NCBI GenBank assembly: GCA_946414345.1
Contig: CAMKOB010000003.1
Coordinates: 1 to 64,000 of the forward strand
Source of the DNA: an uncultured Candidatus Saccharibacteria bacterium
GTDB taxonomy: Bacteria; Patescibacteriota; Saccharimonadia; Saccharimonadales; Saccharimonadaceae
DNA length: 64,000 nt
Reading direction: 5' to 3'
Positions 41,165 through 50,494 of this stretch are shown piece after piece. A program made the position numbers and the translations under genes. The notes under the pieces are model-generated. The model ran no database searches, was not told where the DNA came from, and was given only the letters and a program-made list of their open reading frames with translations. The stretch's first letter is position 1, and every line of letters begins with the position of its first letter.

Positions 41165-42121
41165 ATGAATCACGAATCATTAGACCAAGATACCACAAGT
41201 AACCCCTGGACCAAGAGAGGGCTGTTCGACGACGTCGAATTCGCAGGAAACAAAACCGCAGAACCCGAAAAGGCAGAATCCAAGATCGCAGAACCCGAGA
41301 CAGCAACACCATCTGAAGAAGAAAAAACCGAAATCGCAGAGCGGCTGGAAAATATCCAAACCACCAGCGAAGACCACACTTGTGGTTTTTATATTCGCTT
41401 TATCGAAAGAAGAGGAAAAATGGGGGCAGTCAAAAGTCTTATATCCGAAGAATTATCCACCAAATCAAGAAGTTACGGTTCGCTTGAGGAATTCGAAGAA
41501 GACAACCCCGATTACATTAAAGAAGTTAGCGAATCGCTCACCCCAGAAGAACAATTTGCTTTACACCACTACACTGGCTACACATTTGCTCAAAACAACA
41601 GTGTAGCACGAGGTTTTTGGGACTACGATAAACTAGGTCCACGCACACCAGAACGCGAAGCAAGAATCATGGAAGAAAACGACACAATCTCGAGAACGAT
41701 CGACAAAACTCCTGCACCCCAAAAAGGTTTTATCGCATACCGTGGCACCAACCTTGATGGCTTTCGTGAATACGGCGTCCATTCAATTTCCGATCTTGCA
41801 AAACTACGTAACGGGTTTATGCTCGATAAAGGCTTTGTTTCCACTTCAGTCGTACGCGAAAACAGCTTTGCCGAACGCGAAGAAAGCGGCTACTTAATTG
41901 GTGCCTCCAACGTCGAAGTTCGATATCATGTTCCAGCCAACTACCGCACCGGCGTCGGGCTTTTCACGAGAGACCTCAGCCATACGCCAGAAGAAACCGA
42001 ATATTTAATCAATAGCCACACCATGGTGTTTGTTTCAGAGGTAACTTTCGATAAAGAAGGACATGCTATAATCGACGCAATAGTCATACCAAAAGAAATC
42101 TACGACAATCCACAACAATAG
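41165..42121 (+). CDS. ADP-ribosyltransferase exoenzyme-domain protein (putative effector/toxin)
   Basis: LTPEEQFALHHYTGYTFAQNNSVARG; GFIAYRGT (R), KGFVSTS (STS), EETEYL (ExE): complete R-S-E signature. Confidence 0.8.
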   Translation: MNHESLDQDTTSNPWTKRGLFDDVEFAGNKTAEPEKAESKIAEPETATPSEEEKTEIAERLENIQTTSEDHTCGFYIRFIERRGKMGAVKSLISEELSTKSRSYGSLEEFEEDNPDYIKEVSESLTPEEQFALHHYTGYTFAQNNSVARGFWDYDKLGPRTPEREARIMEENDTISRTIDKTPAPQKGFIAYRGTNLDGFREYGVHSISDLAKLRNGFMLDKGFVSTSVVRENSFAEREESGYLIGASNVEVRYHVPANYRTGVGLFTRDLSHTPEETEYLINSHTMVFVSEVTFDKEGHAIIDAIVIPKEIYDNPQQ

Positions 42122-42124
42122 ACG

Positions 42125-42988
42125 TTAAACGTACGTCTTTTTTCGTTTATGCAATTTAATCAGCTTCACAATCGCCGCCACAAACAGTGCAATCGTAATC
42201 CCCACCAGTACCATAAACCAAATCGGACAAATAAACACATTCCTACTTTCTACCGACGTTATCCCATTATAATAAACTGTTTGCTCAATATTTACCACAC
42301 CTAAAAATGGCAAATCTACCACATTCCTCCGAATATATCGTCTGGTTTCCGGCATCACAATATCTACATATACCCCACTATTTTCATCCGTTGGCAGAAT
42401 TGTCTCACCACTAAACACATTCACCACCTTGATTCCGGTTTTTACTTCCTCAAAAACATTACCATTATTATCTAGTAGCGCCCCCACCGTCACAACCGGA
42501 GTATCCGAAAAAGACGGAATTTCATTACTAATTATTGAAGCTTCGTGTCGCATTTCACCCTCGATATCCGCATAGATAATACTTGCCATTTCAAAAATAT
42601 TTTCCATCATCATTCCGCTCTGCGCTTCATTATCTTTATCTTGAGTCACCACAATAGTCGCACTCTGCGCTCCAGCCGGAGCATTTTCTGGCACTGTAAT
42701 TGTAAAATTCACTTCCGCCACCTCATTAGGCGCTAAAGCACCTTTATCGTTCTCAATCGTAATCCATTCCGCAATCTGATTCCAATACGAATTTGTCGTT
42801 AAATCCACGTCATAGTCTTCCCCCACCACACCATACGGCGCCACGCTTACTATGTAATTAAAATTTCCCACCGAATTTGCCGGATTCACAACTTTTATTG
42901 AACCCTCAAAAGCTTGCCCCGGTTTCAGATAAAAATGTTGGTTCATCGGCGTAATCAGAAAACTATCGCCTTTTCTCCGTTCTTCCAT
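42125..42988 (-). CDS. DUF916-like surface protein with C-terminal TM, no evident signal peptide
   Basis: ITPMNQHFYLKPGQAFEGSIKVVNPANS...VPENAPAGAQSATIVV...C-terminal TM plus KLIKLHKRKKTYV; related in layout to 490-1476. Confidence 0.65.
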   Translation of the reverse strand: MEERRKGDSFLITPMNQHFYLKPGQAFEGSIKVVNPANSVGNFNYIVSVAPYGVVGEDYDVDLTTNSYWNQIAEWITIENDKGALAPNEVAEVNFTITVPENAPAGAQSATIVVTQDKDNEAQSGMMMENIFEMASIIYADIEGEMRHEASIISNEIPSFSDTPVVTVGALLDNNGNVFEEVKTGIKVVNVFSGETILPTDENSGVYVDIVMPETRRYIRRNVVDLPFLGVVNIEQTVYYNGITSVESRNVFICPIWFMVLVGITIALFVAAIVKLIKLHKRKKTYV

Positions 42989-43033
42989 TCTACTTACTCA
43001 CTTAACTACAATGATTATATCACGAAAACCACA

Positions 43034-44653
43034 TTACTGCGTGCGCACGCAACGGATATAGTATCCATAATATCTATAAAAATCATCATAATTATCATTT
43101 ATATCCAAATTTGTACTCGAACGACGAATAAGCACACGACGATAGTTGACGTTCCTAGCATGTCTAGACCACAAAAACCCATAATCCTCATGGGTATTAG
43201 ACCCACTTTTATAATCACCACCAGCAACCATATTAAATGAATACGCCGCTGAATAATTAGTTAAGCTATTAATAGAACCCGCGCTTCCATTGGTATCATA
43301 GCTTGGCATACTCCACCCAGCCGGACATATATCCTCTGTAGCTACCGTAGAATTTGAACTTCCAACTATAGTCATCGCCGAAGCCGCTGCGTAGTTATAC
43401 CATACGCCATTCGTAGAGTTTCCAGAGTCATGACAACGCGGTTCATTGTAATTATTACCAACCGTTAAATCGTTCTCACAAACATTTACATTTTCATAGG
43501 TGCTAAAGTTCGAGTATTGCCTATTCACCGTACCGGTAATTCTTAGGTTTTGTGTCATCCAACAAGCACCCTCGATATAGCGAATCGTATAATCATTACC
43601 ATCGCGTCTATCATACACTGTAAATGGATTATCACTTGCTACCGTCTGGCACATCGAAGCTGTCATATCCTGCATATATTTTGGTGCCCATTGCGCATAC
43701 AAAGTTACTGAGCCATCCAAACTCGCAAGATTACTCACACTTTGCCCCGCCAAATATACGTAGCCACTCCCGTCAGCCTCCGTATTCCAAACCGCAAACT
43801 GGTTTTCCGCCACTGGTGTCGGCGGTGTAAATCCATTTGCAAGCACCACTACATTTCTATCTACACACACCGTCTGCGAATCCATATTTCCAGACCCGCC
43901 ATTACTATTGTAATTAATTGTATAAGTCCCTACGCACGGAGTCTCACTTGAACTTGCCGGGTGCACCAATGCATATTTCACCTTCCCAGTATATATATCC
44001 GATGCCTGCGCCCCAGTTACATACCCCGCAAATGTCACCTTAAATTTCGACCCCTCATCATTCGCCATCGTACTATTTGCATAATTTACTACTTTAGTAT
44101 ATTCACCGGGTATTGCATGATAGCTATCATACCCTGTCGCAATTGTTGGTGCCACGCTGTTGTTTACCGCGGTAAGCTGCATCGCCCAATTCGAAGTGTT
44201 TCCAGACGTCGCCGTACCAGTCGCAATCGTCCGCCCAGATGTTTGTCCAAGCATATCATTTCGACCAAATTCATTATTTGTATAGCCAATCGCATACACC
44301 GCATAGCCATTCGCGTCATTACAAACCGTCGTAATTGTCGTTTCACCAATCCCAGAACGGTACACGCCCGGCGCGAGTTCCGCAAAATGAGCCGTATCAG
44401 TATCCGAGCTCATCGAACAAGAACTCGCTACCGATATCGAAGCCGACACCGTCGACGAATCCGCATGCGTCGCCGGCACCACCAACATCCGCACAGAAAT
44501 CATTGTTAGTACTAGCATCACCATTGCCATAGTACTTAAGAATACCACACTAGCTCTCGCTCTGCCCAAAACAAAATCCCTCTCCCCCATCTTTTCTATT
44601 CTGTTTTTGTTGTTCTTTTTCCCCATAATTCCCTTCATTTCTTTAAAAACCAT
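43034..44653 (-). CDS. secreted surface protein with InlB-type repeat and FISUMP-like C-terminus (paralog 1)
   Basis: TINYNSNGGSGNMDSQTVCVDRN...; GACWMTQNLRITGTV...EDICPAGWSMPSYD...YYIRCVRTQ. Confidence 0.78.
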   Translation of the reverse strand: MVFKEMKGIMGKKNNKNRIEKMGERDFVLGRARASVVFLSTMAMVMLVLTMISVRMLVVPATHADSSTVSASISVASSCSMSSDTDTAHFAELAPGVYRSGIGETTITTVCNDANGYAVYAIGYTNNEFGRNDMLGQTSGRTIATGTATSGNTSNWAMQLTAVNNSVAPTIATGYDSYHAIPGEYTKVVNYANSTMANDEGSKFKVTFAGYVTGAQASDIYTGKVKYALVHPASSSETPCVGTYTINYNSNGGSGNMDSQTVCVDRNVVVLANGFTPPTPVAENQFAVWNTEADGSGYVYLAGQSVSNLASLDGSVTLYAQWAPKYMQDMTASMCQTVASDNPFTVYDRRDGNDYTIRYIEGACWMTQNLRITGTVNRQYSNFSTYENVNVCENDLTVGNNYNEPRCHDSGNSTNGVWYNYAAASAMTIVGSSNSTVATEDICPAGWSMPSYDTNGSAGSINSLTNYSAAYSFNMVAGGDYKSGSNTHEDYGFLWSRHARNVNYRRVLIRRSSTNLDINDNYDDFYRYYGYYIRCVRTQ

Positions 44654-44679
44654 ATTTATATAAAACTATTTAATTCTTA

Positions 44680-46233
44680 CTATACCCTCACACAACGAAT
44701 ATAATTTCCGTTACCTCTGCTATAAAAACCACTTATCATAAAAGAACTACCAGTATAATCCAAGAAAAGACGACTATTACCGTTGCTCGCCGTAGTAGAC
44801 CACCAATAGCCATGACCAGTACTCCTAAGCAAACCACCATAATAGTAACCGCCATCTACAGGTACAAACTTGAGAATCGATGTCGCTGAAGTAGATGATA
44901 AACTATCTACGGAACCTGCTACGTCCGCAGAATCACTGCTTGGTAGATGCCAATTAGCAGGACAAATATCTTCTGTAGCTACCGTTTCATTAGGAGCTCC
45001 GGTAATAGTCTTAGCCGAAGCCGAAGCATAGTTATACCATACACCATTCGTCTTATTACCTGAATCATGGCAACGAGCATAATCAAATGTGTCACCAACC
45101 GTAAGATCCCCTTCGCACACATCTACATTGCTATAAGTACTAAAGTTAGAATACTGTGAATTCACCGTACCAGTAATTCTGAGATTTTGCGTCATCCAAC
45201 AAGCCCCCTCAATGTAGCGAATCGTATAGTCATTTCCATCTCGTCTATCATATACGGTGAATGGAGTTTCATTCGCTACTATTTCGCACATCGAAACCGT
45301 CATATCCTGAATGTATTTCGGCGCCCACTGTGCATATAGCGTTACACTTCCACCCGAGCTAGCCAGATTCGTTACACTCTGCCCCGTATAGTAAGTATAT
45401 CCACTCCCATCAGCTTCCGTATTCCACACCGCAAATTGGTTTTCATCCACTGGCGCCGGTGGTGTAAACCCATTTGGCAGTAGTCCAATCGCTCTATCCA
45501 CACAAGCCGTCTGCGAGTCCATACTCCCAGTCCCACCATTCCGGTTATAAATAATCGTATAAGTTCCATTACACGGCGTATCGGTCGTATCCGCCGGATG
45601 CACCAACGTATACTTCACCTTGCCACTATATGTATCCGGCGCCTGCGAACTCGCCACAAATGCCGCATAAGTCGTTTTAAATTTTGAACCATCCGGGTTT
45701 TCCATCGTACTATCTGCAAAACTCGCCACCTTTGTATAATCATTTGGCACTGCGTGGTAATCATCATATCCAGTCACAATCGTCGGCGCCACCGAATTAC
45801 TCACCGCTGCGAGCTTCATCGCCCAAGCTGAAGTATTACCAGAATCCGCCGTACCGGTCGCAATTGTTCGCCCCGTCGTCTGCCCCAACATATCGTTCCG
45901 CCCAAACTCATTATTCGTAAACCCAGTTGCATATATCGCATAGCCATTCGCATCATTACAAACCACCGTAATCGTAGTCTCACCGATATCATCTGCATAA
46001 GTACTTGCCGTCACCGTCGTTTCGTGCACAGTATCCACCACAGCAGTCATCTCACACGATGACGTCACCGTAATCAACGCTTCCTCAGTAATCGTAGTAT
46101 CTGCAAAAGTTCTAGAAGTGCCAAGCAATCTAGAAGACACAATCGTAAACACTAACACCACCACTGCACTAGCACACAAAAAAGCTGCGCTTCGTTTCGC
46201 TCTCTTCATCTTCATTTCCGCACCTTGCACCAT
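44680..46233 (-). CDS. secreted surface protein with InlB-type repeat and FISUMP-like C-terminus (paralog 2)
   Basis: High similarity to 43034-44653 through GACWMTQNLRITGTVNSQYSNFSTY...EDICPANWHLPSSD, divergent C-terminus. Confidence 0.78.
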   Translation of the reverse strand: MVQGAEMKMKRAKRSAAFLCASAVVVLVFTIVSSRLLGTSRTFADTTITEEALITVTSSCEMTAVVDTVHETTVTASTYADDIGETTITVVCNDANGYAIYATGFTNNEFGRNDMLGQTTGRTIATGTADSGNTSAWAMKLAAVSNSVAPTIVTGYDDYHAVPNDYTKVASFADSTMENPDGSKFKTTYAAFVASSQAPDTYSGKVKYTLVHPADTTDTPCNGTYTIIYNRNGGTGSMDSQTACVDRAIGLLPNGFTPPAPVDENQFAVWNTEADGSGYTYYTGQSVTNLASSGGSVTLYAQWAPKYIQDMTVSMCEIVANETPFTVYDRRDGNDYTIRYIEGACWMTQNLRITGTVNSQYSNFSTYSNVDVCEGDLTVGDTFDYARCHDSGNKTNGVWYNYASASAKTITGAPNETVATEDICPANWHLPSSDSADVAGSVDSLSSTSATSILKFVPVDGGYYYGGLLRSTGHGYWWSTTASNGNSRLFLDYTGSSFMISGFYSRGNGNYIRCVRV

Positions 46234-46312
46234 CCTTACCTCAACAAAACAAAAACAGTTAACACTACATAACCATTATAGCACACCGCACTACCAAAAC
46301 GAGAATCAATAA

Positions 46313-46807
46313 TTAAGATTTTTGCACTTTTACCATCGCCGGGCGCAGCACTTCATTCTCGTAATAATAACCCGGCCGCAAAGTTTCACTCACTAATTCT
46401 TTCGCGCCATCCCCCTCCACCATCACTGCATCGTGCAAATCCGGATTAAATTCCACACCCACCTCAGACGAAATTCTTCTAATTCCCAACCCACCAAGCG
46501 TTTTTTCCAAAGATTTTTCAAGAGGCTTTAATTCTGCATATGCACTAATCGCTCTGTCTAAATCATCGAGTAGCGGCAACATTTTAATTACTGTCGCTTG
46601 CTGCGCCATTTTCACCGCATTCTGTTTTTGCAATTCCACTTGTTTGCGATAATTCTCAAAATCCGCCCGCGTCCGCTGTAAGTCCGCCGTCATTTCCGCC
46701 AATTTAGTTTCAATTTCAGCCACTCTGGCATCCACGCCCCCAGCCGCAGCATCGCTAGCACCATCATTTGGCACATTATTCAAATTAGTTTTGTCTTTTT
46801 TTATCAT
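46313..46807 (-). CDS. grpE: nucleotide exchange factor GrpE
   Basis: RTRADFENYRKQVELQKQNAVKMAQQATVIKMLPLLDDLDRAI...GVEFNPDLHDAVM...LRPGYYYENEVLRPAMVKV. Confidence 0.94.
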   Translation of the reverse strand: MIKKDKTNLNNVPNDGASDAAAGGVDARVAEIETKLAEMTADLQRTRADFENYRKQVELQKQNAVKMAQQATVIKMLPLLDDLDRAISAYAELKPLEKSLEKTLGGLGIRRISSEVGVEFNPDLHDAVMVEGDGAKELVSETLRPGYYYENEVLRPAMVKVQKS

Positions 46808-47529
46808 AATACCTCCTCCAAAACATTACCGGCGTGTTTCACCAGCGCCATTACCCTTGCATAATTCTGCCGCGTCGGGCCCAAAACCCCAATATAACTT
46901 CTGTCCGAAAACGGCGATTTAAATCGTGAAATAATTAGTGACACTTCCGAATTCTTTCCAATCGGATTCTCGTGTCCAATAAAAATATTCAAAGGCTCAC
47001 CCGGCGCCGCTTCACGCAGCCACGGCTCCAAATTATCTAACAGTTTTGCTACCGACTGCACTCGTCTCGTATCCATAAACTCTGGTTGTGTAAATAATCG
47101 CGAAATTCCAGCCAGATATAGTTGCCCATCAATTGTTGCCAACCCCAAATTTCCAGTCAACTCTACCAAGGCATCCACTGCTCCACGAATTGCCGCATCC
47201 GCCCGTGACTGTGAACCGACCCGAACCTCTAGCGCATGCGTGCCACGCTCCAAAGAATGCTCAACTTCAAATTTATCAAATTCACTTTCGGGATTACTTA
47301 GATTGTTAACATAATATCGATACCCAGCATCAGTCGGCACCCGCCCAGCCGAAGTATGTGGCTGTGCAATCAAGCCCAATGCCTCCAACCGCGCCATCTC
47401 CGCCCGAATTGTTGCTGGTGACACACCAAAAAGCTTTGCCATCGTCACGCTCCCCACCGGCGCTGCCGTCTCGGCATATTCCTCTATAATCTGACTTAAT
47501 ATTTCCTTCTGCCGTGCCGTAATTTCCAT
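46804..47529 (-). CDS. hrcA: heat-inducible transcription repressor HrcA
   Basis: ARQKEILSQIIEEYAETAAPVGSVTMAKLFGVSPATIRAEMARLEALGLIAQPHTSAGRVPTDAGYRYYV. Confidence 0.95.
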   Translation of the reverse strand: MEITARQKEILSQIIEEYAETAAPVGSVTMAKLFGVSPATIRAEMARLEALGLIAQPHTSAGRVPTDAGYRYYVNNLSNPESEFDKFEVEHSLERGTHALEVRVGSQSRADAAIRGAVDALVELTGNLGLATIDGQLYLAGISRLFTQPEFMDTRRVQSVAKLLDNLEPWLREAAPGEPLNIFIGHENPIGKNSEVSLIISRFKSPFSDRSYIGVLGPTRQNYARVMALVKHAGNVLEEVL

Positions 47530-47546
47530 GCTTCAATTATACAAAA

Positions 47547-47573
47547 TTAGCACTCACATGTCAACAGTGCTAA
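47547..47573. promoter_or_regulatory. CIRCE operator upstream of hrcA-grpE
   Basis: TTAGCACTC-acatgtcaa-CAGTGCTAA, one mismatch to perfect CIRCE. Confidence 0.93.
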
Positions 47574-47581
47574 TTATATCC

Positions 47582-47661
47582 GCGGGGGTGGCAGTCGCGG
47601 AGGGGGTCCCCCACAGAGCGTCAGCGATGTGGGGGAGGACAGCGACTGACAGGACCCCCGC
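47582..47661. repeat. GC-rich nested inverted repeat/hairpin
   Basis: gcgggggt(47582-47589)/acccccgc(47654-47661); cagtcgc(47592-47598)/gcgactg(47642-47648); tcccccaca(47607-47615)/tgtggggga(47628-47636). Confidence 0.85.
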
Positions 47662-47688
47662 TATATAATATGTGTTATAATTGTTACT

Positions 47689-48312
47689 ATGGAAGAAAAA
47701 TTTAATGTAATTAAATCCTGGCTCGGCACAGGCTCTATTAATATCTTTGGTTTACCAATGTCTGGCAAAGACACTCAGGGCATCCGTCTCGCCGAAGCAC
47801 TTGGTGCCAAATTCCTATCATCTGGCTTAATCATCCGCGCCATGGAACAGGAAAATCGCAAACATTATTCAGAACACGGCGCTCTTATTCCTACTGACGT
47901 TTTCTATAAATGGGTACTTCCATATTTTGAGCGTGCAGACCTAAAACAATTTCCACTTATTCTCTCGTCTATCGGACGTTGGTTCGGCGAAGAAGATTCT
48001 GTCATGGATGCTGCCACTAGAGCTGGTCACGAAATCAAATCCGTCGTTTTGCTCAACGTTTCCGAAGCTGACGTAGAAAACCGTTTCAACGCAGCCAAAG
48101 CTATTGGTGACCGTGGCGAACGTAAAGACGATAAAAACATTGAAACATTTCGTACTCGCCTTGAAGAATTCCGCACTAAAACTCTACCAGTTCTTCAGCA
48201 TTATAAATCCTTAGGACTTCTTATCAACGTCAATGGCGATCAAACCCGTGAAGCAGTTTTTAACGAACTCGTCGAAAAACTTTACGAAGTAGCTTCCCAA
48301 TCTCGCGTCTAA
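47689..48312 (+). CDS. adenylate kinase-like nucleoside monophosphate kinase
   Basis: INIFGLPMSGKDTQGIRLAEALGAKFLSSGLIIR...VVLLNVSEADVENRF...GDRGERKDDKNIETFRTRLEEF. Confidence 0.8.
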   Translation: MEEKFNVIKSWLGTGSINIFGLPMSGKDTQGIRLAEALGAKFLSSGLIIRAMEQENRKHYSEHGALIPTDVFYKWVLPYFERADLKQFPLILSSIGRWFGEEDSVMDAATRAGHEIKSVVLLNVSEADVENRFNAAKAIGDRGERKDDKNIETFRTRLEEFRTKTLPVLQHYKSLGLLINVNGDQTREAVFNELVEKLYEVASQSRV

Positions 48313-49711
48313 ACTCATACACTATATACACAATTCCAGCAATCAATACGCCAATTATCGCGTAAACTGCTACAAAAGAATTCTCTTCTTTATATTCATC
48401 TTCACTAAGCGAGTAATTGGCACCATTATTTTCTATAATCTTTCGGCACCTGCCAGTTTCTTCATTCAGGTAGTATCCTTCCTTACACGTTTTAGCCACC
48501 ACCACTTCAATTTTTCGACACCGCCCAGTTAAAGGGTTTAAATAATAACCAGCCTCACACGTTTTTTCCGTCGCCACCGTTGCCACTTTCACACAGTTTC
48601 CCGTTGCTTCATTTATTACCTTCCCCTCTTCACAAGTTTTAAATTCTTGATAATTGTTCGCTTCACCACGCGTTATTGCATAGGTCACCCTCCATATTTC
48701 CTCTCCAGAAGCATCATATCCCACAAACGCATATGAAGCGCCTTTCCGTTGCCCATTTGGGTATTCCAACTTATCCAACACCGCTCCATTTACGTCAATA
48801 ATTTCTAACAGGTTCGAATTGGTCGGATTTTTCGTTAAGCTAAACTCTGTCGCATTCCGCACATAATATTCTTCCGCTTTTAAAATACCGCTCAAATGAT
48901 AATATTTATTTTTATATTTCAACGTACAGCCATCCAGTAAAATCTGTTCTGATCCATTGTTATATAATTCCACAAATTGCTCATCTTGCGTTTCTGCATA
49001 GTAGCTCAGTACTTCCGAAAAAACTAGACCCACGCATTGCTGCCTGTTCGCTACATCATCCGTTTCATCAACTCCACCAGCCCCACCACTACTGTCCACC
49101 ACCGCATCCGCACGATAAATTGGCACGTATTCGGTTAAATGCTCAAAATCACCAGTTACCAAATTCCGCACCATGATTGTTGGACTACTTGATTTGAATG
49201 CCTTTTTGCACTCATCTTTTCCAGTCCAACATACTGCATCCAACGTTTCATTACCCTTTTTTAACGTTAGCCCACCCTGAAAAGCTAACGTTTTTGTATA
49301 ATTAAAATTCGCCAACTCCGCATTTTCGCTGCTAGCGAGTCTTAAAACAATACTCTCGCTAGCAGTCTTAAGGTACTCGGAAAAGCTAATCAATTCTGAT
49401 TCGTTTCCGCTGGAATTTGTATAGCTGAGACTAACGCTAGCGAGCGAAACCAAATCGTCGGGATTATCCTTTTTGAACCCAATTTCAACCATCTCCCCAA
49501 CGTTACTTTTACCATCCACAGTGTATCCTGGATTAATGGCCTTTATAAAAATATCTGGAATATTTTCATTCACCACAATCTCATCCGTTTCACCACCCAT
49601 CGTCTCTCCGCCTACATCATCTTCCGCATACGCAACTTCCATCACAAAACTACCAGTTGGTCCACCTAACACTATCCCCACAATAAATAATATAAAAATA
49701 TAAAAGTTTTT
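48260..49711 (-). CDS. lamin-tail-domain-containing secreted protein with C-terminal TM
   Basis: VGLVFSEVLSYYAETQDEQFVELYNNGSEQILLDGCTLKYKNKYYHL; Cys-containing EAGYYLNPLTGRCRKI repeats; start near MKNFYIF, exact start uncertain. Confidence 0.75.
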   Translation of the reverse strand, partial: KNFYIFILFIVGIVLGGPTGSFVMEVAYAEDDVGGETMGGETDEIVVNENIPDIFIKAINPGYTVDGKSNVGEMVEIGFKKDNPDDLVSLASVSLSYTNSSGNESELISFSEYLKTASESIVLRLASSENAELANFNYTKTLAFQGGLTLKKGNETLDAVCWTGKDECKKAFKSSSPTIMVRNLVTGDFEHLTEYVPIYRADAVVDSSGGAGGVDETDDVANRQQCVGLVFSEVLSYYAETQDEQFVELYNNGSEQILLDGCTLKYKNKYYHLSGILKAEEYYVRNATEFSLTKNPTNSNLLEIIDVNGAVLDKLEYPNGQRKGASYAFVGYDASGEEIWRVTYAITRGEANNYQEFKTCEEGKVINEATGNCVKVATVATEKTCEAGYYLNPLTGRCRKIEVVVAKTCKEGYYLNEETGRCRKIIENNGANYSLSEDEYKEENSFVAVYAIIGVLIAGIVYIVYEFRREIGKLLRKVFRRVR

Positions 49712-49787
49712 CATAGCTCCGTAGCCTAGCAAATACCTCAAAATATTGCAACCCCCCACCCACAAAAAACTATGCTATAATATAACC

Positions 49788-50486
49788 ATGAGCGGAATAT
49801 TCCCTATTATTTTCTTTATAGTGTCTATGGTAATTTTCTGCTTTCTCCAAATCCCTTCCGGCGTCTTTTCGCTTTTCTATCATTTTCGTCTTGCCAAAAC
49901 CTCCAAAAAACAAGCCGACGATGCCGCCTTAAGTTTTATTCTTGGCGTCGAAATATTTAATACAATTTTATGGCTACTCATTTATATTATTATTTTCTGT
50001 TGCCAATCTAGTTTCATCTCGCCGCTCTTTCTTTGGCTCATGGCCGGCATCTGCCTAGCCGACGCAGTTGCCGCCTTCTTCTTTTATTTTCGCAAAGACA
50101 AGACATCAACCGCAACTTTCATCTCTCGTCGCATTGCCAAATGTCTCACTTCTCGCGCCAAAACCGTTAAATCTCGCTCCGACGCTATCACTCTTGGTTT
50201 CGTTTCTTGTCTACCAGAACTCCTATTTACGCTCCCGCTCTACATTACTTGCTCAGCTTTCCTTCAAGATGAAAATGCCCTACCTCGTGCTATTCTCATT
50301 ATAATTGCCGTAGTTATTGCTGTAGTCCCACTTTTTGTCATTCGTGCTTTTTTCCGCACCGACCACAATCTCGCCGAGATCCAACGTCTTCGCGTCAAAT
50401 TAAAACCCCATTTCCGTTTCATTCTTCTTCTTGCCTATATTGCCGCTACTATTACTTTAATCGATCTCGCTATCATTAATATGTAA
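49788..50486 (+). CDS. polytopic membrane protein of unknown function
   Basis: Several hydrophobic segments; TGCTATAAT-N6-ATG start. Confidence 0.7.
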   Translation: MSGIFPIIFFIVSMVIFCFLQIPSGVFSLFYHFRLAKTSKKQADDAALSFILGVEIFNTILWLLIYIIIFCCQSSFISPLFLWLMAGICLADAVAAFFFYFRKDKTSTATFISRRIAKCLTSRAKTVKSRSDAITLGFVSCLPELLFTLPLYITCSAFLQDENALPRAILIIIAVVIAVVPLFVIRAFFRTDHNLAEIQRLRVKLKPHFRFILLLAYIAATITLIDLAIINM

Positions 50487-50494
50487 GGATTACT

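Noticed and set aside
41165-42121. Type II toxin-antitoxin pair
   Set aside because: No small partner ORF lies adjacent on the same strand; the next gene is a convergent surface protein.
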